NCBI GenBank assembly: GCA_021775275.1
Contig: JAJFIE010000407.1
Coordinates: 1 to 8,191 of the forward strand
Direction of reading: 5' to 3'
Length of the DNA: 8,191 nucleotides
Source of the DNA: Rhodospirillales bacterium
Lineage (GTDB): Bacteria; Pseudomonadota; Alphaproteobacteria; Rhodospirillales; Casp-alpha2
Shown here: positions 1 to 6,499 of the stretch, piece after piece
Layout: every line of letters begins with the position of its first letter
Position numbering within the stretch: position 1 is the first letter of the stretch
Notes under the pieces: model-generated
What the model saw: the letters and a program-made list of their open reading frames with translations, nothing else
What the model was told of the DNA's origin: nothing
Databases searched by the model: none
Made by a program: the position numbers and the translations under genes

Positions 1-26
1 CAAACTCAATCAGAAAGGATAGAAAA

Positions 27-578
27 ATGAAGTTTCCCGTTCATACCGTCGATACTGCGCCTGAGGCCGCCCGCGATACCTTGGCAGAGGTGAAAAAAAT
101 GTATGGTTTTACTCCCAATCTGCTGGCGATCATGGCGGAGGCGCCGTCTTCGTTGAAAGCGTATCTACAGGTCAATGATCTGATGTCCCAGACCAGCTTC
201 GATGCATCGGAACGTCAGACCGTTCTGCTGACCACAAGTTACGTGAACAATTGTGAGTACTGCATGTCCGCCCATACGGCCATTGCGGGCCAGCAGGGCG
301 TTCCTGCCGATGTAATTGAAAGCCTGCGAAACGGGACCCCGATGGCGGACCCGAAACTGGAAGCCCTGCGGAAGTTCACCTCCATCGTCGTTGAGTCCAG
401 AGGACTGCCCGGCGAACAGGACCTGCAGGATTTTACCGCCGCCGGATATACTACCGTCCAGGTTCTGGAAGTGGTGCTCGGCGTCGCCATCAAAACCCTG
501 TCCAACTACACCAACCACATCGCCCACACGCCGGTGGACGAGGCCTTCGCATCGGCAGAATGGAAGAAGGCTTCCTGA
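27..578 (+). CDS. Carboxymuconolactone decarboxylase / AhpD-like family protein
   Basis: A 183-residue protein of the carboxymuconolactone decarboxylase (CMD) superfamily, all-helical. Residues 75-84 read NCEYCMSAHT, the Cys-x-x-Cys-x-x-x-His redox signature (C76, C79, H83) of AhpD-type members, in which the cysteine pair reduces peroxides or a partner disulfide. The family usually forms cytoplasmic oligomers, and no signal peptide or membrane segment is seen. The second half (about 145-170) has the helical LEVVLGVAIKTLSNYTNHIA stretch typical of the fold. The ATG at 27 is preceded by a purine-rich AGAAAGGAT-type ribosome binding site. The gene converges on the LysR gene and shares a terminator with it, so they are not one operon. 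The reducing partner and substrate cannot be told. A peroxidase-like role is inferred from the CxxC; true gamma-carboxymuconolactone decarboxylase activity is unlikely because those enzymes lack this motif. Confidence 0.9.
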   Translation: MKFPVHTVDTAPEAARDTLAEVKKMYGFTPNLLAIMAEAPSSLKAYLQVNDLMSQTSFDASERQTVLLTTSYVNNCEYCMSAHTAIAGQQGVPADVIESLRNGTPMADPKLEALRKFTSIVVESRGLPGEQDLQDFTAAGYTTVQVLEVVLGVAIKTLSNYTNHIAHTPVDEAFASAEWKKAS

Positions 579-596
579 TCATCGATATACGACAAC

Positions 597-632
597 AAAA
601 GGCCGCGTCCCTCAACCGGGCGCGGCCTTTTT
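597..632. terminator. Bidirectional intrinsic terminator, copy 1 (35-bp repeat)
   Basis: The arms AAAAGGCCGCG (597-607) and CGCGGCCTTTT (621-631) pair over 11 bp around a 13-base loop at 608-620. A T-run follows on + (628-632), and because the stem is flanked by A and T runs the minus strand also ends in T's. It sits 18 bp after the stop of the CMD gene. The TAA stop of the converging LysR gene (633-631) touches its right arm, so it can end both transcripts. The sequence 597-631 recurs exactly at 1957-1991. Confidence 0.85.
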
Positions 633-1584
633 ACAAGCCGGATTTCAACATGGACGTGGAATAATCTACCTGATCGAGCATCCAGTCCCGGAAGGCTTCC
701 ACCCGCGGGTCGTTAACGGACGCCGTGGATGACAGAAGGTAGTACCCCATATCCACCCGGAAGAAATTGTCAAAGGGTTGCACCAGTCGCCCGGCGGCCA
801 GATCCTCGGTGGCTAAAAGCCTGCTGGCCAGTGTCACACCCTGCCCCTGAATGGCGCTGGCGATACCATATTCCTCCCATGGAACTTCCAGCCTGTCCTT
901 GTAGACCGGGGCATCGAGGCCGACGGTTCTGAACCAGCGCGACCAGTCGGCACGATTCGTATAGTGGGGGTTCGGCGTGCGGTCGATCAGGGTATGCCAT
1001 TTCAAGTCGGACGGTTCACGCAGGGGGCGATCATCATTCAACAGGTTGGGGCTGCACACGATGATGATGTCTTCATGGTCTTCGATGACATCCACCCTGA
1101 GGCCGGGGTAATCACCTTTGCCATACCGGATGCAGACATCGACATCATCGATGCGCGGGTCCATCAATTCGGTTCTGGGGTCCAGTCGAACCGCGATGTC
1201 AGGGTTTTGTACACGAAATCCTTCAAGACGCGGGATCAGGCAGCGACCGCAGAACGTGGGCTCGACGGACAGCACCAGTGGTCGGTCAGTCTTGTAGTCC
1301 TGAAAGGTTCTGACGGCGCCACGCAATTGATTGAAGGCCTCCTGCACACCGGGCAACAGGTCGCGCCCAGCGGGTGTCAATTGAATGCGGCGGTGTTCAC
1401 GTGCGAATAACTTCACACCGAAGAAATTTTCCAGATCGGAAATCAAATGGCCGACGGCGCTGGCGCTGACATGCAGTTCCGTTGCTGCTTCCTTGAAACT
1501 CATATGACGCGCGGCGGTCTCAAAAGCCCTGAGGGCATTGAGGGACGGCATGACATGAGGCGGCGCAGGGAGGGGTGCATTCAT
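631..1584 (-). CDS. LysR-family transcriptional regulator, GcvA-like
   Basis: A 317-residue LysR-type regulator. The N-terminal winged helix-turn-helix spans about residues 13-75 (SLNALRAFETAARHMSFKEAA, then SASAVGHLISDLE, then GVKLF and LTPAGR). The effector-binding domain fills about 100-305. It has features of the GcvA/AmpR-like branch: CIRYGKGDYPGL, a CSPNLL stretch, GQGVTLASRLL and a YYLL segment near the C-terminus. It acts as a cytoplasmic DNA-binding activator or repressor; the effector is unknown. The divergent small gene at 1727 is the natural target candidate. The start is uncertain: ATG at 1584 has no Shine-Dalgarno in range, and a second ATG lies at 1551 (residue 12), just before the conserved domain. 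A TATACT box (1596-1591) ends 6 nt before the 1584 ATG, which hints at a leaderless transcript or at use of the internal start. It has no visible link to the CMD gene beyond the shared terminator. Confidence 0.92.
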   Translation of the reverse strand: MNAPLPAPPHVMPSLNALRAFETAARHMSFKEAATELHVSASAVGHLISDLENFFGVKLFAREHRRIQLTPAGRDLLPGVQEAFNQLRGAVRTFQDYKTDRPLVLSVEPTFCGRCLIPRLEGFRVQNPDIAVRLDPRTELMDPRIDDVDVCIRYGKGDYPGLRVDVIEDHEDIIIVCSPNLLNDDRPLREPSDLKWHTLIDRTPNPHYTNRADWSRWFRTVGLDAPVYKDRLEVPWEEYGIASAIQGQGVTLASRLLATEDLAAGRLVQPFDNFFRVDMGYYLLSSTASVNDPRVEAFRDWMLDQVDYSTSMLKSGL

Positions 1585-1597
1585 GACGATAGTATAG

Positions 1598-1612
1598 CGG
1601 AAATTTTCTCCG
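1598..1612. promoter_or_regulatory. Possible operator inverted repeat in the LysR-gene promoter
   Basis: The stretch reads CGGA, 7 bases, TCCG, with an additional symmetric A/T pair inside. It lies just upstream of the presumed -10 box TATACT (1596-1591) of the LysR gene, where an autorepressor could act. The arms are short and may be chance. Confidence 0.2.
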
Positions 1613-1631
1613 TTAAACAGGAGAACTTGTC

Positions 1632-1650
1632 ATTTGTCGAAAAGCTAAAT
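1632..1650. promoter_or_regulatory. Candidate LysR-type operator (T-N11-A box)
   Basis: ATTT at 1632-1635 and AAAT at 1647-1650 form an inverted repeat separated by exactly 11 bases, the classic LysR-regulator box. It lies between the divergent LysR gene and the small gene, and covers the -35 element proposed for the latter. Location and spacing support it, but the arms are only 4 bp and AT-rich. Binding is inference. Confidence 0.4.
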
Positions 1651-1662
1651 CGCCCGTATATA
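1634..1662 (+). promoter_or_regulatory. Predicted sigma-70 promoter of the small gene
   Basis: TTGTCG (1634-1639), a 17-base spacer and TATATA (1657-1662) match the housekeeping -35/-10 pattern. The transcript would start near 1669, leaving a leader of about 58 nt before the ATG at 1727. The -35 element lies within the candidate LysR box at 1632-1650. Confidence 0.5.
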
Positions 1663-1726
1663 AACAACCACAGGCTGAGAGCGGCCACATATGACAACAG
1701 AAAACATTGTTTATAGAAGGAGAAAA

Positions 1727-1933
1727 ATGATGATCAAGTTCAACGCATTTCCGGGTTTCACCGGCTCCGAAATCGAGCGCGCAGCCATGGTCAGCGGTGT
1801 CTTTCCCGGGGAATCAGCCCTGGAGCGCGCCGCCAAACGCCAGATCGCGAAAGCGCTGGCCCGGCTGGCAGGCTACATTGACCCGACCGCAGTTGCAGGT
1901 TACCGGATCAACGCACGGACAAGTCACTGCTAA
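1727..1933 (+). CDS. Small protein of unknown function
   Basis: A 68-residue protein that I do not recognise. The start is set by a strong GAAGGAG at 1716-1722. It is 4 nt from ATG 1727 and 7 nt from the adjacent in-frame ATG 1730, so the protein begins MMIKF or MIKF. An upstream in-frame ATG at 1691 has no ribosome binding site, and starting there would bury this one inside the coding region. The sequence has a short N-terminal FNAFPGFTG segment, then a charged, alanine-rich stretch (about 32-50, ERAAKRQIAKALARLAGY) that should form an amphipathic helix, and ends in Cys. There is no signal peptide or membrane segment. It has its own promoter and terminator, making it a single-gene unit divergent from a LysR gene, which may control it. 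The good signals argue that it is a real gene. Confidence 0.65.
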   Translation: MMIKFNAFPGFTGSEIERAAMVSGVFPGESALERAAKRQIAKALARLAGYIDPTAVAGYRINARTSHC

Positions 1934-1956
1934 AGCAGCTGTAACGTCTGAAAAAT

Positions 1957-1991
1957 AAAAGGCCGCGTCCCTCAACCGGGCGCGGCCTTTT
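1957..1991. terminator. Bidirectional intrinsic terminator, copy 2 (35-bp repeat)
   Basis: Base-for-base identical to 597-631, including the asymmetric loop, and in the same orientation: an 11-bp stem with A and T flanks around a 13-base loop. It lies 23 bp after the stop of the small gene and 27 bp beyond the stop of the converging grxD. It can therefore terminate both the small gene and the purL-bolA-grxD cluster. Confidence 0.85.
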
Positions 1992-2018
1992 GACTCATAT
2001 ATATCGGATCTGCTGTGA

Positions 2019-2354
2019 TCAGGCGGCGAACTCGACGCCTTTGTCTTTCAGCACCTGCTCCAGTTCGCCGGTTTCGTACATTTCGCGCACGATATCGCAT
2101 CCGCCGACGAACTCACCTTTGATGTAGAGCTGCGGGACGGTCGGCCAGTTGGCGAAATCCTTGACGCCCTGTCGGATTTCACCGTCCTGCAAGACGTCAA
2201 CGCCCTTGAACTTGACTTGCAGATTGCTCAGCAGCGTGCTGATGGCGGCGGAAAAGCCGCACTGCGGGAACATGGGGCTGCCCTTCATGAACAGCACGAC
2301 CTGATTTTCATCAATTTCCGCCTGAATGCGGTCGAAGGTGGGATTGTCGCTCAT
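2019..2354 (-). CDS. grxD: Monothiol CGFS glutaredoxin (Grx4 / Grx5 type)
   Basis: A 111-residue single-domain monothiol glutaredoxin. It has the diagnostic CGFS active site at residues 32-35 (FPQCGFS), the invariant lysine of the MKGSP segment (K24), the cis-proline motif TVPQ (72-75) and GGCD (84-87). The last two bind glutathione. These proteins hold a glutathione-ligated [2Fe-2S] cluster across a dimer and pass clusters to targets in the cytoplasm; they are poor oxidoreductases. The ATG at 2354 is preceded by AGAGGAAA at good spacing. It lies 30 bp after the BolA gene on the same strand. BolA-CGFS glutaredoxin pairs form a heterodimeric cluster complex, so the linkage is functional. Length is normal for the family. 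The terminator at 1957-1991 follows. Confidence 0.97.
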   Translation of the reverse strand: MSDNPTFDRIQAEIDENQVVLFMKGSPMFPQCGFSAAISTLLSNLQVKFKGVDVLQDGEIRQGVKDFANWPTVPQLYIKGEFVGGCDIVREMYETGELEQVLKDKGVEFAA

Positions 2355-2384
2355 GGTGTTTCCTCTGGTTTTGAATAATTGCGC

Positions 2385-2618
2385 TTAGGTGGGCGCGGAT
2401 GTCTGTAAGGCCAACGCATGTAACTCACCCCCCATGCGGCCCTGTAGGGCGGCGTAGACGATCTGATGCTGCTGTACCCGGCTTTTGCCCGCGAACGCGC
2501 TGGAAATCACGTTCGCCGCATAATGATCGCCATCGCCCCGCAGGTCTTCGATGGTGATTGTCGCATCCGGCAGCGCTTCCTTGATCAGGCGCTCGATTTC
2601 GCTGGCTTCCATGGCCAT
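2385..2618 (-). CDS. bolA: BolA/IbaG-family protein
   Basis: A 77-residue BolA-fold protein of the short BolA2/IbaG kind. Visible hallmarks are GDGDHY (29-33, with H32 in the variable metal-binding loop), the core segment VQQHQIVYAAL with H51 (48-58), and the C-terminal ELHALAL (65-71) with the conserved H67. In this family the conserved histidines help ligate a [2Fe-2S] cluster shared with a CGFS glutaredoxin; the loop His rather than Cys marks the BolA-H type. The first ATG (2618) is chosen because AAGGAA lies 7 nt upstream; a second in-frame ATG at 2612 is too far from it. It lies 86 bp downstream of purL and 30 bp upstream of grxD, probably in one transcript. Whether it is closer to BolA or IbaG is not settled by eye. 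Confidence 0.93.
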   Translation of the reverse strand: MAMEASEIERLIKEALPDATITIEDLRGDGDHYAANVISSAFAGKSRVQQHQIVYAALQGRMGGELHALALQTSAPT

Positions 2619-2704
2619 GGGTGGATTCCTTATCTCTCGCGTGGCTTCTGATGCAGGATATGGCCCTTCAGGGGCGAGCCGTCAACCCTTTGGGAAGTAG
2701 GGAT

Positions 2705-4933
2705 TTATCCCGCCATATACCCCGGCAGCCAGCCTTCGTGGGCGTCGCGCAATTCGGCCAGCGCGATGCGGCCGCGTTCCTGCATTTCCACATGGATGGC
2801 GATATCCGTGCCGCCGGTCTCGCCGATGATCAGGGCGGAGACATCGGCGTTCTGCGCCTCGATGATCAGCGCGGCGGCGTTGTCCCTGGTGGTGGTGACG
2901 ATATAGCGGGCCTGATCTTCGCCGAACAGCCAGTCATTCAGGGGGCATTCGTGCACCATGTTGGGCTCAACCTTGCAGCCTACATTGCCCGCGAGGGCCA
3001 TCTCGGCGACAGCGACCAACAGGCCACCGCCGGAAACATCGTGACATGCCGTCACCATGCCATCCAGAATCTGTGAGCGGACAAAATCGCCATTGCGGCG
3101 TTCGCGGGCCAGAACGAGGGCTGGCGGGGCGTAGGTTTTCTCAATTCCGCTGGCGAGGGAGAGGTAGATGCTCTGGCCGATATGGCCGTGCGTGTCGCCG
3201 ATGATGATAATGGTCTCACCGGCATCCTTGAAGGCCAGCGTGGCGGCTTTGGATACGTCATCAATCAGGCCAACGCCGCCGATGACGGGGGTGGGCAGAA
3301 TGGCCTTCCCCTCGGTCTCGTTATAGAGCGACACATTGCCCGAAACGATGGGAAAATCGAGCGCCTTGCAGGCTTCGCCCATGCCCTGAATGCAGCCCAC
3401 AAACTGCCCCATGATGTCAGGTTTCTCGGGGTTGCCGAAGTTCATGTTGTCGGTGCAGGCCAGAGGCGTGGCGCCGGTCGCCGTAATATTGCGCCAGGCT
3501 TCCGCCACAGCCTGTCGGCCGCCAACGACGGGATCGGCGAAGCAATAGCGCGGCGTGCAATCGCTGGTAATCGCCAAGCCCTTGTCGGCGCCGTGGACGC
3601 GCACCATGGCCGCATCGCCACCGGGACGGGCGACGGTGTCGGCCATGACCATGTGATCGTATTGCTCCCAGATCCAGCGCTTGGATGCCAGGTCGGGTGT
3701 CGCCATCATGGCTTTCAGAACTATATCCGGTGTCGCCCGGGCCAGTTCACCCAGCACCGTGGCGATATATTCGGCCGGTTCTGTCTCCACCCACGGGCGG
3801 TCGTATTCCGGTGACGCCTCGGCCAGCGGGTCAATGGGCAGGTCGGCCACGATCTCGCCACGGTGACGCAATACCATGTGGCCGGTGTCGGTCAGTTTGC
3901 CGACGATGGCGAAATCCAGCTCCCACTTTTCGAAGATGGCCCGCGCTTCGTCTTCGCGGTCGGGCTTCAGCACCATCAGCATGCGTTCCTGGCTTTCCGA
4001 CAGCATCATCTCATAGGCCGTCATATCCGGTTCGCGCTGGGGCACCATGTCCAGGTCCAGCTCCACGCCCATACCACCCTTGGACGCCATCTCGAATGAC
4101 GACGATGTCAGGCCCGCCGCACCCATATCCTGAATGGCGACAATGGCGTCGGTCGCCATCAGTTCCATACAGGCTTCCAGCAGCAGTTTTTCCGTAAACG
4201 GGTCGCCGACCTGCACCGTGGGGCGATTTTCTTCCGAGTCCTCGTTGAACTCGGCACTGGCCATGGTCGCGCCGTGAATGCCGTCGCGTCCGGTTTTTGA
4301 ACCCACATAGACCACCGGGTTTCCAAGGCCCGAGGCCTCCGAATAAAAAATCTTGTCGGTATCGGCCAGCCCCACGGTCATGGCGTTGACCAGAATGTTG
4401 CCGTTGTAGGCGGGATCGAACTCGCACTCGCCGCCCACGGTGGGAATGCCCATGCAGTTGCCATAGCCGCCGATACCGGCAACCACGCCGGACACCAGAT
4501 GCCGGGTCTTGGCATGATCGGGGTGGCCAAAGCGTAGCGCGTTCAGGTTGGCGACGGGCCGGGCCCCCATGGTGAACACATCGCGCATGATGCCACCGAC
4601 TCCGGTGGCCGCACCCTGATAGGGCTCGATGTAACTGGGATGGTTATGGCTTTCCATCTTGAACACGGCGGCCTGACCATCACCGATATCGATGATGCCG
4701 GCGTTCTCGCCGGGGCCGCAGATCACCCAGGGCGCTTCCGTGGGCAGGGTCTTCAGCCACTTCTTGGATGACTTGTACGAACAATGTTCCGACCACATGA
4801 CGGAGAAGATGCCAAGCTCCGTCAGGTTCGGTTCCCGGCCATCCAGAATCTCCAGAATAAGCTGGTATTCCTCATTGCTCAGGCCGTGCTCGGCAATGGT
4901 GTTGGGGGCGAGTTTTGTGCTGGAATCAGTCAT
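2705..4933 (-). CDS. purL: Phosphoribosylformylglycinamidine synthase subunit PurL
   Basis: A 742-residue small-type PurL. With PurQ (glutaminase) and PurS it converts formylglycinamide ribonucleotide, ATP and glutamine to the formamidine (FGAM) in de novo purine synthesis, in the cytoplasm. Diagnostic segments are [15 protein letters not shown] (46-60, with catalytic H50), [20 protein letters not shown] (94-113, ATP/Mg site), TVGGECEFD (165-173), the DMGAAGL loop (269-275), and in the second half [14 protein letters not shown] and [10 protein letters not shown]. It has the tandem AIRS-type halves and no fused glutaminase domain; length is normal. The start at 4933 matches the family N-terminus ([13 protein letters not shown]). 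The ribosome binding site is weak (GAAAG only), and a poor TTGCTT-N16-TATGAA promoter lies directly upstream. purS and purQ, which sit next to purL in many alphaproteobacteria, are not upstream here; a divergent hemerythrin-like gene is. bolA and grxD follow. Confidence 0.98.
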   Translation of the reverse strand: MTDSSTKLAPNTIAEHGLSNEEYQLILEILDGREPNLTELGIFSVMWSEHCSYKSSKKWLKTLPTEAPWVICGPGENAGIIDIGDGQAAVFKMESHNHPSYIEPYQGAATGVGGIMRDVFTMGARPVANLNALRFGHPDHAKTRHLVSGVVAGIGGYGNCMGIPTVGGECEFDPAYNGNILVNAMTVGLADTDKIFYSEASGLGNPVVYVGSKTGRDGIHGATMASAEFNEDSEENRPTVQVGDPFTEKLLLEACMELMATDAIVAIQDMGAAGLTSSSFEMASKGGMGVELDLDMVPQREPDMTAYEMMLSESQERMLMVLKPDREDEARAIFEKWELDFAIVGKLTDTGHMVLRHRGEIVADLPIDPLAEASPEYDRPWVETEPAEYIATVLGELARATPDIVLKAMMATPDLASKRWIWEQYDHMVMADTVARPGGDAAMVRVHGADKGLAITSDCTPRYCFADPVVGGRQAVAEAWRNITATGATPLACTDNMNFGNPEKPDIMGQFVGCIQGMGEACKALDFPIVSGNVSLYNETEGKAILPTPVIGGVGLIDDVSKAATLAFKDAGETIIIIGDTHGHIGQSIYLSLASGIEKTYAPPALVLARERRNGDFVRSQILDGMVTACHDVSGGGLLVAVAEMALAGNVGCKVEPNMVHECPLNDWLFGEDQARYIVTTTRDNAAALIIEAQNADVSALIIGETGGTDIAIHVEMQERGRIALAELRDAHEGWLPGYMAG

Positions 4934-4975
4934 GGCGCTTTCATACCAGAAAGCACCCGAGAAGCAACTCAGGAC

Positions 4976-5004
4976 TTGGTTTGGCGTGTCGGCATCCCAA
5001 TAAT
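4976..5004 (+). promoter_or_regulatory. Possible promoter of the hemerythrin-like gene
   Basis: TTGGTT (4976-4981), a 17-base spacer and AATAAT (4999-5004). The -10 element matches five of six consensus bases and the -35 matches only three. It would give a leader of roughly 100 nt before the ATG at 5114. No convincing FNR-type TTGAT-N4-ATCAA site was found in 4934-5113. Confidence 0.3.
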
Positions 5005-5113
5005 GTCATCAACCGGACAAACTAAAGACACAAGTAGTTGCTTTGTTCCTGATCGCGCGTTTGGTGATTGCCGCCCGGACGCGAAATCATGCCCATGGAA
5101 AGGAGCCGCCAAA

Positions 5114-5557
5114 ATGTATGAAGCCAGAGTTTCCCATATTCCGGAGTCCTACGTTAAACGCATGGATACAAACCGGGAATCCCTGTTTTTTGTCCTTGAT
5201 CAGTATTTCAGCCCAAAGGTTATTTGCGCCGATTCAGGGCGTTCCTGCCTGCGGATCAGGGATACAATCCGCTTTCTTAAGCGGAATCTGGAGCAGGAGG
5301 AACGATTGATGGAGCTATCCGGTTATTCCGGTCTGGCGACCCACAAACGCGATCATATGACCGCCCTGGAAACATTGGAAAAATTAAACGCTACTTTGAT
5401 GTGTAATCATTATGACAATGATGTGGTTGCCGGTTTTATTGAAGACTGGGCGGATAAGCACGCGCTCGCTTTCGACAAGCCGTTCACTGACTTCCTGCGA
5501 CTGTGTCCCAAAAAATTCCAGAACGCGCCCGAAGAACAGCACCGGACCGGGCCCTGA
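5114..5557 (+). CDS. Hemerythrin-like protein lacking two of seven iron ligands
   Basis: A 147-residue protein matching bacteriohemerythrin in length and pattern. The motif EQEERLMELSGY (60-71) is the family's HFxxEExxM helix, THKRDHM (76-82) the HxxxH helix, and WADKHALAFD (112-121) the WxxHxxxxD helix. Classical hemerythrins bind two irons through five His, one Glu and one Asp. Here E62, H77, H81, H116 and D121 are present. The second-helix His is Asn (N58), and the first-helix His is absent: MDTNRESLFFVLD (17-29) has N/R/E where the family has DxxHxxLF. The two lost histidines belong to the same iron, so a one-iron site or a non-oxygen-carrying role is inferred. AAAGGAG at 5099-5105, 8 nt before ATG 5114, fixes the start. 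Four cysteines are present (C38, C45, C97, C131). It is divergent from purL, with no partner gene on its strand. Family membership is fairly secure; function is not known. Confidence 0.8.
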   Translation: MYEARVSHIPESYVKRMDTNRESLFFVLDQYFSPKVICADSGRSCLRIRDTIRFLKRNLEQEERLMELSGYSGLATHKRDHMTALETLEKLNATLMCNHYDNDVVAGFIEDWADKHALAFDKPFTDFLRLCPKKFQNAPEEQHRTGP

Positions 5558-5589
5558 AAGTAAAGCCAATGGTGAACCATGGGGCCCGG
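5547..5589. terminator. Hairpin between converging genes, possible terminator without U-tract
   Basis: CCGGGCCC (5547-5554) pairs perfectly with GGGCCCGG (5582-5589). The 27-base interval holds a smaller ATGG-TGAA-CCAT hairpin (5569-5580). The outer left arm abuts the TGA stop (5555-5557) of the hemerythrin-like gene. No T-run follows on either strand, so classical intrinsic termination is doubtful. It may act as a roadblock or a transcript-end stabiliser. It is the only strong hairpin between the two converging units. Confidence 0.35.
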
Positions 5590-5646
5590 AGACAGTGAGG
5601 AACCAACACTAATTCTTTCCTGCGCTTCTGCACTCCGATGATGCGA

Positions 5647-6450
5647 TTACTTGAATATCTCGTCGAAGAAATATTGGGTCTGCCGCCATGAATCACCGTC
5701 GGCTACCGCGTTGTAGGCCAGTGGCAGGTCGAACTGTTCACCGATTGCGGTCGCGCCGGGATTGGTGAAGCTGTGAACCGTGCCCGGATAGCTGGTGAAT
5801 TCATAATTCACGCCAGCGGCCTCCATTTCAGCCTTGAAATCGGCAACGGCTTCCGGCGTTACAAACGGATCATCCGCACCGTGGAAAGCGCGCACCTGCG
5901 TATTCTTCATGCCCGGCTCAGGTGGCGTCAGGGCTGACAGATTGCCGTGAAAACTGACGACACCATCCAGATCGAACCCCATACGGGCCGCATTCAATAC
6001 CACCATGCCGCCAAAGCAATATCCAATGGCGGCGGTCTTTTCCGGGTTCGTTGTCGGGTGAGAGCGCAACAGATCATAGGCCGCGCCAAAGCGCACCGCC
6101 GTGCGATTAACGGTCTCAATAGATTCCATCATGAAGGAATTGGCGTCGCCCGGATGGCTGGCCAGTTTGCCGGTGCCGTACATGTCCAGCGCGAAGGCCG
6201 TATAGCCAAGCGCCGCCAGTAATTCAGCCCTTTTGCGGGCATAGGGGTTATGGCCCCACCATTCGTGCACCACGATGACGCCGGGCCGCTCGCCCTTGAT
6301 GGCGTCATCCCAGGCCATGTAACCGGTGAATTCCTGTCCCTCGACGGTATAGCTGACTTCCTCGGTCTTCACTTCGGCCAAGGCCTCAATCGCTGAAAAA
6401 CCAATGAGGACCAGCATCGCCAGCGCGGCGACTTCCAGCATCCTGAACAT
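5647..6450 (-). CDS. Secreted dienelactone hydrolase family protein
   Basis: A 267-residue alpha/beta hydrolase of the dienelactone hydrolase (DLH) family. The ATG at 6450 is chosen because GGGAGGAG lies 7 nt upstream. A longer reading from 6537 would overlap the preceding gene and has no such site. Residues 1-25 form a signal peptide: a hydrophobic LEVAALAMLVLIGFSA core and an ALA cleavage site before EVKTEEV, so the mature enzyme should be periplasmic. Family features are VVHEWWGHNPY (60-70, E63 of the DLH type), the nucleophile elbow GYCFGG with C145, GADDPF with the acid at D193 or D194, and TVHSF with H226. The Cys-Asp-His triad is complete. DLH itself hydrolyses dienelactones from chloroaromatic breakdown, but many homologues act on other esters and no aromatic pathway genes are nearby, so the substrate is open. 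It lies 49 bp after the EamA exporter gene on the same strand, probably as the last gene of that unit. Confidence 0.92.
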   Translation of the reverse strand: MFRMLEVAALAMLVLIGFSAIEALAEVKTEEVSYTVEGQEFTGYMAWDDAIKGERPGVIVVHEWWGHNPYARKRAELLAALGYTAFALDMYGTGKLASHPGDANSFMMESIETVNRTAVRFGAAYDLLRSHPTTNPEKTAAIGYCFGGMVVLNAARMGFDLDGVVSFHGNLSALTPPEPGMKNTQVRAFHGADDPFVTPEAVADFKAEMEAAGVNYEFTSYPGTVHSFTNPGATAIGEQFDLPLAYNAVADGDSWRQTQYFFDEIFK

Positions 6451-6499
6451 GAGATCACTCCTCCCTGATAAGATTCTCTTTAAGATAGCCTGAATCCGG

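Noticed and set aside
316..732. 138-codon open frame overlapping the CMD gene and LysR end
   Set aside because: It runs straight through the shared terminator and overlaps two recognised genes out of frame; the proline/arginine-rich product looks like an off-frame shadow.
1691..1726. Upstream ATG for the small gene
   Set aside because: No ribosome binding site precedes it, and the extension would contain the clear GAAGGAG of the ATG at 1727.
2663..2675. Small GCCC/GGGC hairpin between purL and bolA
   Set aside because: It has a 4-bp stem with no T-run, too weak to be a terminator; it does not argue against purL-bolA co-transcription.
3182..3814. 210-codon open frame antisense to purL
   Set aside because: It lies wholly inside purL, whose protein is unmistakable; the frame has no start signal or family resemblance and is a shadow of GC-rich coding.
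4981..5000. TTGG-N12-CCAA inverted repeat upstream of the hemerythrin-like gene
   Set aside because: Four-base arms with long spacing and no match to a known operator; consistent with chance.
4784..5113. N-terminal extension of the hemerythrin-like reading frame back into purL
   Set aside because: It overlaps the start of purL on the other strand and has no ribosome binding site, while AAAGGAG directly precedes ATG 5114, and the remaining 147 residues match the family length.
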